Shown here in pieces: positions 43,478-53,079 of a stretch of 64,000 nt of DNA (positions within the stretch are counted from its first letter, which is position 1; the number at the start of each line of letters is the position of its first letter). The position numbers and the translations under genes are program-made. Origin of the DNA: Stomorhina lunata (Eukaryota > Arthropoda > Insecta > Diptera > Rhiniidae); the NCBI GenBank assembly GCA_933228675.1, contig OW121741.1, positions 53,301,186 through 53,365,185 on the forward strand, read 5' to 3'. Below the pieces are notes generated by a model that worked only from the letters and a program-made list of their open reading frames with translations, did no database searches and was not told where the DNA came from.

Positions 43478-44377
43478 TATATACATATATACATATATAC
43501 ATATATACATATATACATATATACATATATACATATATACATATATACATATATACATATATACATATATACATATATACATATATACATATATACATAT
43601 ATACATATATACATATATACATATATACATATATACATATATACATATATACATATACATATATACATATATACATATATACATATATACATATATACAT
43701 ATATACATGTATACATGTATACATATATACATGTATACATATATACATATATACATGTATACATATATACATGTATACATATATACATATATACATGTAT
43801 ACATATATACATATATACATATATACATATATACATATATACATATATACATATATACATATATACATATATACATATATACATATATACATATATACAT
43901 ATATACATATATACATATATACATATATACATATATACATATATACATATATACATATATACATATATACATATATACATATATACATATATACATATAT
44001 ACATATATACATATATACATATATACATATATACATATATACATATATACATATATACATATATACATATATACATATATACATATATACATATATACAT
44101 ATATACATATATACATATATACATATATACATATATACATATATACATATATACATATATACATATATACATATATACATATATACATATATACATATAT
44201 ACATATATACATATATACATATATACATATATACATATATACATATATACATATATACATATATACATATATACATATATACATATATACATATATACAT
44301 ATATACATATATACATATATACATATATACATATATACATATATACATATATACATATATACATATATACATATATA
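43478..44377. repeat. 8-bp microsatellite (ATATATAC), right part
   Basis: About 900 bp of the same unit, with a register slip near 43655 and a variant cluster with ATGTATAC at 43706-43800. Together with the left part the array was about 1.27 kb before the mariner entered. Confidence 0.95.
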
Positions 44378-44985
44378 TAGCAATTTCTGCAGACGTAAAC
44401 AAAGAGCAGCTGTAGTTGATAACACTAACAATGTGGCTTACGAAAGTTCATGTCTGTTCCACTACATTTTCACATGATCAAGAACACAATCACACATACG
44501 TTGTACAAACAGATTATCTGAAGTTAACAGTAACAGAGAGAGAGAGAATGTATATAAAAGAGAAACGTGTAGCTATACTCTTTACTGTACATAAGAGAAA
44601 TATGTTGCTCTGCTTATTGACATAAACAGAATAACAACACCACCAACAGAAACATCTAGAAAGCGAGGGGAAGAATTATAAGCAGTGAACTTTACACGGA
44701 TAAGTTTAAAATTCGTCACAATATCAAATGACTGACGCATTTTATAAACGTTTATGCTGATCATATCACTTTTAAAATAAGCCAACAATAAGTATGTGTA
44801 ATTGAATGCATAACTGTTTACTAATTATAAATTGTCAATTCAGCTAAAATTTAGTATATAAGAAAGAACAATTGTAAAGAACACACAGACTAATTTCTGT
44901 CTTCAACTTAGCTCCCAGATTGAGCTAAAGAAATTATTCGTAAATAAATTTTATACAAGAAATTAAAATAAAGCCTTTTACTATA

Positions 44986-45309
44986 ATCTTAAACGTTTAT
45001 TGGCAGAAATTGGTTTCAATGATGGTCAACCAATAGTATTAAAGGTGGATAACCAGATTGCGATGAAGTTAGCCATGAACCCTGGTTAAAACAACCGTAC
45101 AAAACACGTCGATATCAAATATCATCATGTTCGTGAAGTAGTGCGCAATGAAGATGTCACTTTGCAGTATTGTCCAACGCAAGAGACTGTAGCTGATATA
45201 CTGACGAAGAATTTACCTAGAGTAAAACACATGTATTTTATGAATTTGATGAATATGTCGCAATTATATTATTATCCTTATTGTAAAGGACATACATGTT
45301 GAGGAGGAG
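44986..45309 (+). pseudogene. Copia B RNase H C-terminus and 3' untranslated end
   Basis: It continues the codons broken at 30226: LKRLLAEIGFNDGQPIVLKV, DNQIAMKLAMNPG, a stop, then NRTKHVDIKYHHVREVVRNE and TVADILTKNLPRVKHMYFMN, the conserved copia C-terminus. DNQ supplies the late catalytic Asp. One internal stop (TAA at 45087-45089). GGAGGAG before the LTR is the polypurine tract. Confidence 0.85.
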
Positions 45310-45455
45310 TGTTAAAATATGGTAACCCTGCTTATTGCAACATGTACGTTCTCCTATTTTTCCTTTTGCATTATTCGTTCTAGAAATGTTCGTTAACTGA
45401 CATTTAAAACTTTGTAATTAGTCTTAAGAATAAATTCAATGAATAAATATCAACA
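45310..45455 (+). repeat. 3' LTR of copia B (146 bp)
   Basis: TGTTAAAATATGGTAACCCT to ATAAATATCAACA, TG...CA. An inverted copy lies at 48187-48332. No 5' LTR of this element exists in the window. Confidence 0.8.
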
Positions 45456-46690
45456 AATTTTTCTTTAGAGAAAAATTTTTTAACGAAAATTTTTCTATAG
45501 AGAATAATTTTTTAACGAAAATTTTTCTATAGAGAAAAATTTTTTAACGAAAATTTTTCTATAGAGAAAAATTTTTTAACGAAAATTATTTTTTAGAGAA
45601 AAATTTTTTAACGAAAATGTTTCTATAGAGAAAAATTTTTTAACGAAAATGTTTCTATAGAGAAAAATTTTTTAACGAAAATGTTTCTATAGAGAAAAAT
45701 TTTTTAACGAAAATGTTTCTATAGAGAAAAAGTTTTTAACGAAAATTTTTCTATAGAGAAAAATTTTTTAACGAAAATTTTTTAACGAAAATTTTTCAAT
45801 AGAGAAATATTTTTTAACGAAAATTTTTCTATAGAGAAAAATTTTTTAACGAAAATTTTTCTATAGAGAAAAATTTTTTAACGAAAATTTTTCTATAGAG
45901 AATAATTTTTTAACGAAAATTTTTCTATAGAGAAAAATTTTTTAACGAAAATTTTTCTATAGAGAAAAATTTTTTAACGAAAATTATTTTTTAGAGAAAA
46001 ATTTTTTAACGAAAATGTTTCTATAGAGAAAAATTTTTTAACGAAAATGTTTCTATAGAGAAAAATTTTTTAACGAAAATGTTTCTATAAAGAAAAATTT
46101 TTTAACGAAAATGTTTCTATAGAGAAAAAGTTTTTAACGAAAATTTTTCTATAGAGAAAAATTTTTTAACGAAAATTTTTTAACGAAAATTTTTCAATAG
46201 AGAAATATTTTTTAACGAAAATTTTTCTATAGAGAAAAATTTTTTAACGAAAATTTTTCTATAGAGAAAAATTTTTTAACGAAAATTTTTCTAAAGAGAA
46301 AAATTTTTTAACGAAAATTTTTCTATAGAGAAAAATTTTTTAACGAAAATTTTTCTATAGAGAAAAATTTTTTAACGAAAATTTTTCTATAGAGAAAAAT
46401 TTTTTAACTAAAATTTTTCTGTAGAGAAAAATTTTTTAACGAAAATTTTTCTATAGAGAAAATTTTTTTAACGAAAATTTTTCTATAGAGAAAAATTTTT
46501 TAACGAAAATTTTTCTATAGAGAAAAATTTTTTAACGAAAATTTTTCTATAGAGAAAAATTTTTTAACGAAAATTTTTCTATAGAGAAAAATTTTTTAAC
46601 GAACATTTTTATATAGAGAACAATTTTTTAACGAAAATTTTTCTATAGAGAAAAATTTATTAACGAAAACTTTTCTATAGAGAAAAAATT
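45456..46690 (+). repeat. 32-bp minisatellite, forward array
   Basis: About 38 units of CTATAGAGAAAAATTTTTTA then ACGAAAATTTTT. A block of variants with ATGTTT recurs at 45600-45760 and 46010-46170, indicating duplication of groups of units. Starts directly at the copia LTR edge. Confidence 0.9.
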
Positions 46691-46863
46691 TTATTTTTTT
46701 TTTTTTTTTTTATAAAGAAAAATTTTTTAAATTTTTTCAATTTTCCACGTATCGAAATTGTCTTTGAACAATGGCACGATTTTGAAACTTGAGTAGCTCA
46801 TTTTTCACCATTTATTTTATTTCTTTTTATTTCACTTACTCGTATTCTTTCTTCTTAAGGACT
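46691..46863. other. Short non-repeat segment
   Basis: T-run, then about 130 bp with no recognisable feature, between the minisatellite and a MITE. Confidence 0.5.
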
Positions 46864-46972
46864 GGGGGTTACTGCGTATCTCGATTCGAAAGAAAAACTG
46901 TTCGAATTTGTATGCTTAAAGCATTGTGTTTCGAAAATATTTTCTTTCGAATCGAAATACGCAGTAACCCCC
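46864..46972. mobile_element. 109-bp MITE-like palindrome
   Basis: GGGGGTTACTGCGTATCTCG and, inverted, GGGGGTTACTGCGTATTTCG form inverted ends of about 33 bp around a 40-bp middle. No target duplication is clear. Confidence 0.65.
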
Positions 46973-47160
46973 CTGGGCCCATAACCTATGATAAATAATA
47001 TCGGACACAAAGTTATTACATGTATTTGATACAAATTTTACTTTGAGTATATAAAATATTTTCACATATTTCAAATATACAAAATCATAAAATCAAACAT
47101 TTGTAGATTTGAATAAATTATTTGAACAAAGTATTTAATTCTAAAGTAGAAAATACAACA
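46973..47160 (-). repeat. Copia C-type 5' LTR with primer-binding site
   Basis: On the minus strand a 174-bp LTR (47160-46987, starting TGTTGTATTTTCTACTTTAG) is followed by GGTTATGGGCCCAG (46986-46973), the copia primer site. The same LTR family is at 63582-63756. The interior of this element is missing: a MITE abuts the primer site. Confidence 0.75.
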
Positions 47161-47162
47161 CA

Positions 47163-47378
47163 AACAACTATGAATCCTGGTGTCTTCAAATGAGGAGCAT
47201 ATTAATTCATGCGGAATTATGGAGAATTGTAAGTGGCGAAGAGGAGAAACCTCAAGATGCTAGTGTTTCGCAAAAATGGTTAGCAAAAGACGAAAACGCT
47301 TTGGCAACTATAATGCTGTGTAGCAAGGCAGCGCAAATCAATCACATCAAGAATTGCAAGACATCATATAAAGCGTGG
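47163..47378 (+). pseudogene. Copia Gag N-terminal fragment
   Basis: The frame reads NNYESWCLQMRSILIHAELW, then EEEKPQDASVSQKWLAKDEN and LATIMLCSKAAQINHIKNCK, ending SYKAW. This is the UBN2-type start of copia Gag (compare NYDTWCVQM in copia A). It begins abruptly after the LTR, which is on the opposite strand, and ends abruptly at the minisatellite. A fragment of about 72 residues with no start codon of its own. Confidence 0.8.
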
Positions 47379-48186
47379 TGTAAGTTTTTCTCTACAGAAA
47401 AATTTTCGTTAAAAAATTTTTCTCTATAGAAAAATTTTCGTTAAAAAATGTTTCTCTATAGAAAAATTTTCGTTAAAAAATTTTTCTCTATAGAAAAATT
47501 TTCGTTAAAAAATTTTTCTCTATAGAAAAATTTTCGTTAAAAAATTTTTCTCTATAGAAAAATTTTCGTTAAAAAATTTTTCTCTATAGAAAAATTTTCG
47601 TTAAAAAATTTTTCTCTACAGAAAAATTTTCGTTAAAAAATTTTTCTCTATAGGAAAATTTTCGTTTAAAAATTTTTCTCTATAGAAAAATTTTCGTTAA
47701 AATTTTTTTCTCAATAGAAAAATTTTCGTTAAAAAATTTTTCTCTATAGAAAAATTTTTGTTAAAAAATTTTTCTCTATAGAAAAATTTTCGTTAAAAAA
47801 TTTTTCTCTATAGAAAAATTTTCGTTAAAAAATTTTTCTCTATTGAAAAATTTTCGTTAAAAAATTTTCGTTAAAAAATTTTTCTCTATAGAAAAATTTT
47901 CGTTAAAAACTTTTTCTCTATAGAAACATTTTCGTTAAAAAATTTTTCTCTATAGAAACATTTTCGTTAAAAAATTTTTCTCTATAGAAACATTTTCGTT
48001 AAAAAATTTTTCTCTATAGAAACATTTTCGTTAAAAAATTTTTCTCTAAAAAATAATTTTCGTTAAAAAATTTTTCTCTATAGAAAAATTTTCGTTAAAA
48101 AATTTTTCTCTATAGAAAAATTTTCGTTAAAAAATTATTCTCTATAGAAAAATTTTCGTTAAAAAATTTTTCTCTAAAGAAAAATT
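47379..48186 (-). repeat. 32-bp minisatellite, reverse array 1
   Basis: The same unit as 45456-46690 but reverse-complemented (CTCTATAGAAAAATTTTCGT then TAAAAAATTTTT), about 25 units. Variant units with CATTTTCGTT are clustered at 47920-48030, mirroring the ATGTTT variants of the forward array. Confidence 0.9.
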
Positions 48187-48478
48187 TGTTGATATTTATT
48201 CATTGAATTTATTCTTAAGACTAATTACAAAGTTTTAAATGTCAGTTAACGAACATTTCTAGAACGAATAATGCAAAAGGAAAAATAGGAGAACGTACAT
48301 GTTGCAATAAGCAGGGTTACCATATTTTAACACTCCTCCTCAACATGTATGTCCTTTACAATAAGGATAATAATATAATTGCGACATATTCATCAAATTC
48401 ATAAAATACATGTGTTTTACTCTAGGTAAATTCTTCGTCAGTATATCAGCTACAGTCTCTTGCGTTGGACAATACTGC
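48187..48478 (-). repeat. Inverted duplicate of copia B 3' end and LTR
   Basis: Reverse complement of about 45164-45455, including the LTR (48187-48332), the polypurine tract and the last codons of copia. It sits at the far side of reverse array 1, completing a large palindrome centred near 46.8 kb. Confidence 0.85.
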
Positions 48479-49215
48479 AAAATTTTCGTTAAAAAATTTT
48501 TCTCTATAGAAAAATTTTCGTTAAAAAATGTTTCTCTATAGAAAAATTTTCGTTAAAAAATTTTTCTCTATAGAAAAATTTTCGTTAAAAAATTTTTCTC
48601 TATAGAAAAATTTTCGTTAAAAAATTTTTCTCTATAGAAAAATTTTCGTTAAAAAATTTTTCTCTATAGAAAAATTTTTGTTAAAAAATTTTTCTCTATA
48701 GAAAAATTTTCGTTAAAAAATTTTTCTCTATAGAAAAATTTTCGTTAAAAAATTTTTCTCTATAGAAAAATTTTCGTTAAAAAATTTTTCTCTATAGAAA
48801 AATTTTCGTTAAAAAATTTTTCTCTATAGAAAAATTTTCGTTAAAAAATTTTTCTCTATAGAAAAATTTTCGTTAAAAAATTTTTCTCTATAGAAAAATT
48901 TTCGTTAAAAAATTTTTCTCTATAGAAAAATTTTCGTTAAAAAATTTTTCTCTATAGAAACATTTTCGTTAAAAAATTTTTCTCTATAGAAACATTTTCG
49001 TTAAAAAATTTTTCCCTGAAGAAAAATTTTCGTTAAAAAATGTTTCTCTAAAGAAAAATATTCGTTAAAAATTTTTTTTCTATAGAAAAATTTTCGTTAA
49101 AAAATTTTTCTCTAAAGAAAAATTTTCGTTAAAAATTTCTTTTCTATAGAAAAATTTTCGTTAAAAATTTCTTTTCTATAGAAAAATTTTCGTTAAAAAA
49201 TGTTTCTCCATAAAA
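48479..49215 (-). repeat. 32-bp minisatellite, reverse array 2
   Basis: About 23 units, starting at the cut end of the inverted copia segment and ending AAATTTGTTAAATTTGTAGT. Some units carry TTTCCCTGAAG and TTTCTTTTCTATAG variants in a fixed order. Confidence 0.9.
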
Positions 49216-49261
49216 AAATTTGTTAAATTTGTAGTTTTGTACTTTGCAATACAAATACTTA
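49216..49261. other. Short unique spacer between arrays
   Basis: Contains TTTGTAGTTTTGTACTTTGC then AATACAAATACTTATACTTA; a close copy lies at 50178-50225 after array 3. Confidence 0.7.
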
Positions 49262-50180
49262 TACTTACTATAGAAAAATTTTCGTTAAAAAATTTTTCTC
49301 TATAGAAAAATTTTCGTTAAAAAATTTTTCTCTATAGAAAAATTTTCGTTAAAAAATTTTTCTCTATAGAAAAATTTTTGTTAAAAAATTTTTCTCTATA
49401 GAAAAATTTTTGTTAAAAAATTTTTCTCTATAGAAAAATTTTCGTTAAAAAATTTTTCTCTATAGAAAAATTTTCGTTAAAAAATTTTTCTCTATAGAAA
49501 AATTTTCGTTAAAAAATTTTTCTCTATAGAAAAATTTTCGTTAAAAAATTTTTCTCTATAGAAAAATTTTCGTTAAAAAATTTTTCTCTATAGAAAAATT
49601 TTCGTTAAAAAATTTTTCTCTATAGAAAAATTTTCGTTAAAAAATTTTTCTCTATAGAAAAATTTTCGTTAAAAAATTTTTCTCTATAGAAAAATTTTCG
49701 TTAAAAAATTTTTCTCTATAGAAAAATTTTCGTTAAAAAATTTTTCTCTATAGAAAAATTTTCGTTAAAAAATTTTTCTCTATAGAAAAATTTTCGTTAA
49801 AAAATTTTTCTCTATAGAAAAATTTTCGTTAAAAAATTTTTCTCTATAGAAACATTTTCGTTAAAAAATTTTTCTCTATAGAAACATTTTCGTTAAAAAA
49901 TTTTTCCCTGAAGAAAAATTTTCGTTAAAAAATGTTTCTCTAAAGAAAAATATTCGTTAAAAATTTTTTTTCTATAGAAAAATTTTCGTTAAAAAATTTT
50001 TCTCTAAAGAAAAATTTTCGTTAAAATTTTTTTTTCTAAAGAAAAATTTTCGTTAAAAAATTTTTCTCTATAGAAAAATTTTCGTTAAAAATTTCTTTTC
50101 TATAGAAAAATTTTCGTTAAAAATTTCTTTTCTATAGAAAAATTTTCGTTAAAAAATGTTTCTCCATAAAAAAATTTGTT
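49262..50180 (-). repeat. 32-bp minisatellite, reverse array 3
   Basis: About 28 units. Its right part repeats the same order of variant units as array 2 (CATTTTCGTT, TTTCCCTGAAG, TTTCTTTTC, TTTCTCCATAAAAAAATTTG), so arrays 2 and 3 and their trailing spacer are a segmental duplication with a few units inserted. Confidence 0.9.
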
Positions 50181-50249
50181 AAATTTGTAGTTTTGTACTT
50201 TGCAATACAAATACTTTGTAATTATAGATTTGTAAATTAATATTGTAAT

Positions 50250-51192
50250 CTACACCATTTTCAATTGTAATTGAGAAATTTTTAAATTGATTTGAGAAAT
50301 TTTCAATTAAAATTGAGAATTTTCAATTGAAATTGAGAAATATTCAATTGGAATTGAGAATTTTAAATTAAAATTGAGAGATTTTCAATTGAAATTGAGA
50401 AATATTCAATTGAATTTGAGAATTTTCAGTTGAAAATGAGAAATTTTCAATTGAAATTGAGAAATTTTCAATTGAAATTGAGAATTTTCCAATTGAAAAT
50501 GAGAATTTGTAAATTGAAATTGAGAAAATCCTAATTGGAAATGAGAAATATTCAATTGAAATTGAGAATTTTTAAATTTAAATTGAGAATTTTTCAATTA
50601 AAATTGAGAAAAGCCCAATTGAAAATGAGGTTGGGTTTTCTGAATTTCAACTGAAAAATTTTCAATTTAAATTTAAAATTTCTCAATTTCAATTGAAAAT
50701 TTCTCAATTTCAATTGAAAATTTCTCATTTTCAATTGAAAATTTCTCATTTTCAATTGAAAATTTCTCATTTTCAATTGAAAATTTCTCATTTTCAATTG
50801 AAAATTTCTCATTTTCAATTGAAAATTTCTCAATTTCAATTAAAAAATTCAACTTCATTTTCAATTGTGCTTTTCTCAATTTCAATTGAAAAATTCTCAA
50901 TTTCAATTGAAAAATTCTCAATTTAAATTTGAAAATTCTCAATTTTAATTGAAAATTTCTCATTTTCAATTAGGCTTTTCTCAATTTCAATTCAAAAATT
51001 CTCTATTTCAATTGAAAATTTCTCAATTTCAACTGAATGTTTCTCATTTCCACTTAGGATTTTCTCAATTTTAATTGAAAATGTCTCATTTTTAATTGAA
51101 AATTCTCAATTTCAATTAAAAATTTCTCAATTTCAATTGAATATTCTCAATTTCAATTGAATATTTCTATATTTCAATTGAAAATGGTGTAG
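50250..51192. mobile_element. Foldback-like 21-bp minisatellite with inverted ends
   Basis: The ends CTACACCATTTTCAATTG and CAATTGAAAATGGTGTAG are inverted repeats. Between them are 21-bp units AAAATTTCTCATTTTCAATTG and variants; 50260-50630 is in one orientation and 50640-51180 in the other, with the switch at GGTTGGGTTTTCTGAATTTC. Because 21 is a multiple of 3, long heptad-like open frames appear; I regard them as artefacts. No target duplication is clear. Confidence 0.75.
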
Positions 51193-51351
51193 TTAGTTTT
51201 ACTTTTATGTTGGCAAGAAAAATAATATTTGTCACTCTCGATTTTATTGTTTGAATAAAGAAGCTTTTTATAAAATATAGAAAATAATTTTTGTGTTATC
51301 AATTCTGTACTGGAATAAACTTTAACGAGGAAAGAAAACTTCCAACAGGTT
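51193..51351. other. Flank of gypsy copy 1, no feature
   Basis: 159 bp with no gene, ending CCAACAGGTT. Repeated almost exactly at 56611-56769. Confidence 0.7.
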
Positions 51352-51558
51352 TGTAGTGACTTAGTTATAATTACTTTACTATGTTTATATAATATAATCA
51401 AATGAGTTCTGAAATTGTTTTCTATAATTTTTTATTTTTAAATGTTATTAAAAAAAATATTTTTTCTTGAAGCAAGAAGTCATAAATTATAAAAAATAAA
51501 ATATTTGTAATTAAATAAATTTTATTAAAATTTCTTAAAAACTAATAAAATCACTACA
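51352..51558 (+). repeat. 5' LTR of CsRn1-like gypsy copy 1 (207 bp)
   Basis: TGTAGTGACTTAGTTATAAT to AAAATCACTACA. One visible difference from the 5' LTR of copy 2 (TATG versus TATT near base 33). Confidence 0.85.
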
Positions 51559-51562
51559 TAAT

Positions 51563-51575
51563 TGGCGATCCTGCC
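51563..51575 (+). promoter_or_regulatory. Primer-binding site, Arg-tRNA
   Basis: TGGCGATCCTGCC, four bases after the LTR; the same site type as in the 412-like gypsy. Confidence 0.8.
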
Positions 51576-52057
51576 TAAAAATATTTAAATGAACATTATA
51601 AATACAATATGAAATAAAGATTCTAAACAATTGCAAAAATTTTAAATCAAAATTGAAATATTCAAGATTATAAATATTCAAGATCTTTTAATCAAAAATA
51701 AAGGTGCAAGAATGCAAAACTAGAATTGAATTATTCAAGACAATTCAGAGAGAATATTCAAGATTTGTTTTTCAATCAAGAAATTTAGACAATATTGAAG
51801 TTTAAAAATTAATGGTTCTGTATAAAAATAGGGAATTGGAATGCATTTACTTTTAATTTCGGATAAGTACCTACATTAAAAATAATTTCATTATTAAGAT
51901 TTAAATACGTATTAAACTATAAATAAACCCCATTAATTTAACTTTTGAATAATAGTTACTGACATTGTTTAAAAATTTGTTTACGTTTGTTACAATTATT
52001 TATATATGTTTATTTAAAACAATTATTGTACATACTACCCCTTTAAAGATATTGATT
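51576..52057 (+). other. Leader of gypsy copy 1
   Basis: About 480 bp of AT-rich leader. The open frame extends upstream of the gag ATG to a TTG at 51965 and would add a hydrophobic stretch, but lacks an ATG, so I treat it as untranslated. Confidence 0.6.
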
Positions 52058-53068
52058 ATGGTTCTAACTAGATCGTTTACAAGAAATAACATAAACGTAG
52101 AACCTTTACCTCCTAGTGATACTACAATAGAAATAGATTCTTCAATTTTTGATCCCCTTTCCCAAAGTACACCAAGTACTAATATAGAATATAGAAACCA
52201 ACAAACTTCTACTTATAATAACCAAAATCTTTCAAATATGAATAATCAAGCATTTAATTTTCCACCTAATACCAATCAAAATATCAATAATATTACTTTA
52301 AAACTTCCTATGTTTTGGACATCATGTCCAGAAGCATGGTTTATTCAAACGGAAACGCAGTTTAATATAAAACAAATTAATGATGATATGGATAAATATC
52401 AACATGTAATTACATCTCTTCCACAAGAAGCTATTGTAAAAATTTTAGATATATTACAAAAACCACCTACATTAAATAAATATGAAACGCTTAAAAAGAA
52501 CTTATGTGAGAGATTTTCTCTCAGTGAAGAAAAAAGATTGGAACAATTGTTTTCAGATAAACATATGGGTGACCGTAAACCATCTGAATTTTATAGACAT
52601 ATGTCTACTATTGCTGGTTCAGTATCTTTGATAGGTAATGAACTTTTATATAGATTATGGATGCGTAAACTTCCTCAGGAACTTCAAATTCATTTGACAT
52701 CTTCTAATTTAGAACATATAGAAGAGAAATTAACTTTAGCAGATAAAATTTGGGAACTTTCACATAATAAACAAATATCAGAAATTAATTCACATACAGA
52801 TTTTATAACTAATCATGAGATGATTCAAAATTTTTCAAAAATTACTTCAGAACTTTATCAAAATTTAGAAAAACTTAAATTAGAAATCTCTGAAGTTAGA
52901 AGTTCTAGGGGAAGAAATTATTCAAATTTCCGTAGGAATTCAAGAAGTAGATCCCGACCAAAATTTGATAAATGCTGGTATCATTTTAAATATGGATCAA
53001 ATGCACATTAATGTATTCCAGCATGCAATTTTGGAACAAATAATACCAATTCAAATAATTTAAATTAA
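52058..53068 (+). pseudogene. CsRn1-like Gag, copy 1 (premature stop in zinc finger)
   Basis: ATG at 52058 (MVLTRSFTRNNINVEPLPPS) is the first in frame. The capsid-like core runs from about residue 80 (LPMFWTSCPEAWFIQTETQF) through SLPQEAIVKILDILQKPPTL and MGDRKPSEFYRHMSTIAGS to LWMRKLPQELQIHL. A basic Ser/Arg stretch (SRSRPKF) precedes CWYHFKYGSNAH. In copy 2 this continues KCIPPCNF, a Cys-His-Cys-Cys finger characteristic of CsRn1-clade Gag. Here the Lys codon is TAA (53009-53011), so the finger is cut. The normal end would be the TAA at 53066-53068. Confidence 0.85.
53059..53065 (+). promoter_or_regulatory. Predicted -1 ribosomal frameshift heptamer, copy 1
   Basis: T TTA AAT in the gag frame, directly followed by the gag TAA. 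In the -1 frame reading continues into pol. The site is the same in copy 2, which is a duplicate, so this is not independent support. Confidence 0.6.
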
Positions 53069-53079
53069 ATGATCCTATT

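Larger units (their letters stand above)
41534..44720. mobile_element. Solo LTR with ATAT target duplication, containing a microsatellite
   Basis: The insert begins TGTTACGTTTTTCC and ends AATTCGTCACA, that is TG...CA, with ATAT on both sides (41530-41533, 44721-44724). It holds no coding part of its own: about 270 bp, a long microsatellite with a mariner in it, then about 340 bp. TATA-like words occur on both strands (TATATAAAAG at 44552-44561 plus, CTATATAAGG near 41796 minus), so orientation is uncertain. It is probably a solo LTR left by LTR-LTR recombination. Confidence 0.7.
30227..44985 (+). mobile_element. 412/mdg1-like gypsy retrotransposon nested in copia B
   Basis: A 317-bp 5' LTR (30227-30543), Arg-tRNA primer site, gag, protease, RT, RNase H and integrase, polypurine tract and 3' LTR are on the plus strand. 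The leader is split by CACTG-ended transposons and the 3' LTR by a solo LTR. Flanks are ACCT before and ATCT after, a target duplication with one change. Assignment to the 412/mdg1 group rests on the gag N-terminus and the primer site and is moderate. Confidence 0.8.
41488..44985 (+). repeat. 3' LTR of 412-like gypsy, split
   Basis: The first 46 bp (41488-41533) and the rest (44721-44985) match the 5' LTR and are separated by the solo LTR. It ends CTTTTACTATA, followed by ATCT and resumed copia codons. Confidence 0.85.
27029..45455 (+). mobile_element. Copia element B, 5'-truncated, host of a deep nest
   Basis: Copia parts lie at 27029-28231, 29458-30226 and 44986-45455, on the plus strand and in order, ending in an LTR. 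Between them sit a small transposon (28232-29457) and a 412-like gypsy (30227-44985) with their own insertions. Copia codons are continuous once these are removed, which fixes both junctions. Confidence 0.85.

Noticed and set aside
43361..44477. Very long open frames on both strands (up to 357 codons) in the ATATATAC array
   Set aside because: Every frame of a stop-free 8-bp repeat is open; composition is only Tyr, Ile, His, Thr, Met, Cys, Val. No gene.
45456..50180. Regular 32-bp arrays considered as a CRISPR array
   Set aside because: Units are contiguous, with no unique spacers, and the context is a eukaryotic transposon cluster.
50406..50969. Heptad-like open frames (FQLKISH and NEKFSIE units)
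   Set aside because: The 21-bp unit equals seven codons, so open frames arise on both strands. Coiled-coil appearance is incidental.
51965..52057. N-terminal extension of Gag with a hydrophobic stretch, possibly a signal peptide
   Set aside because: The extension starts at TTG, not ATG, and related Gag proteins begin near MVLTRS.
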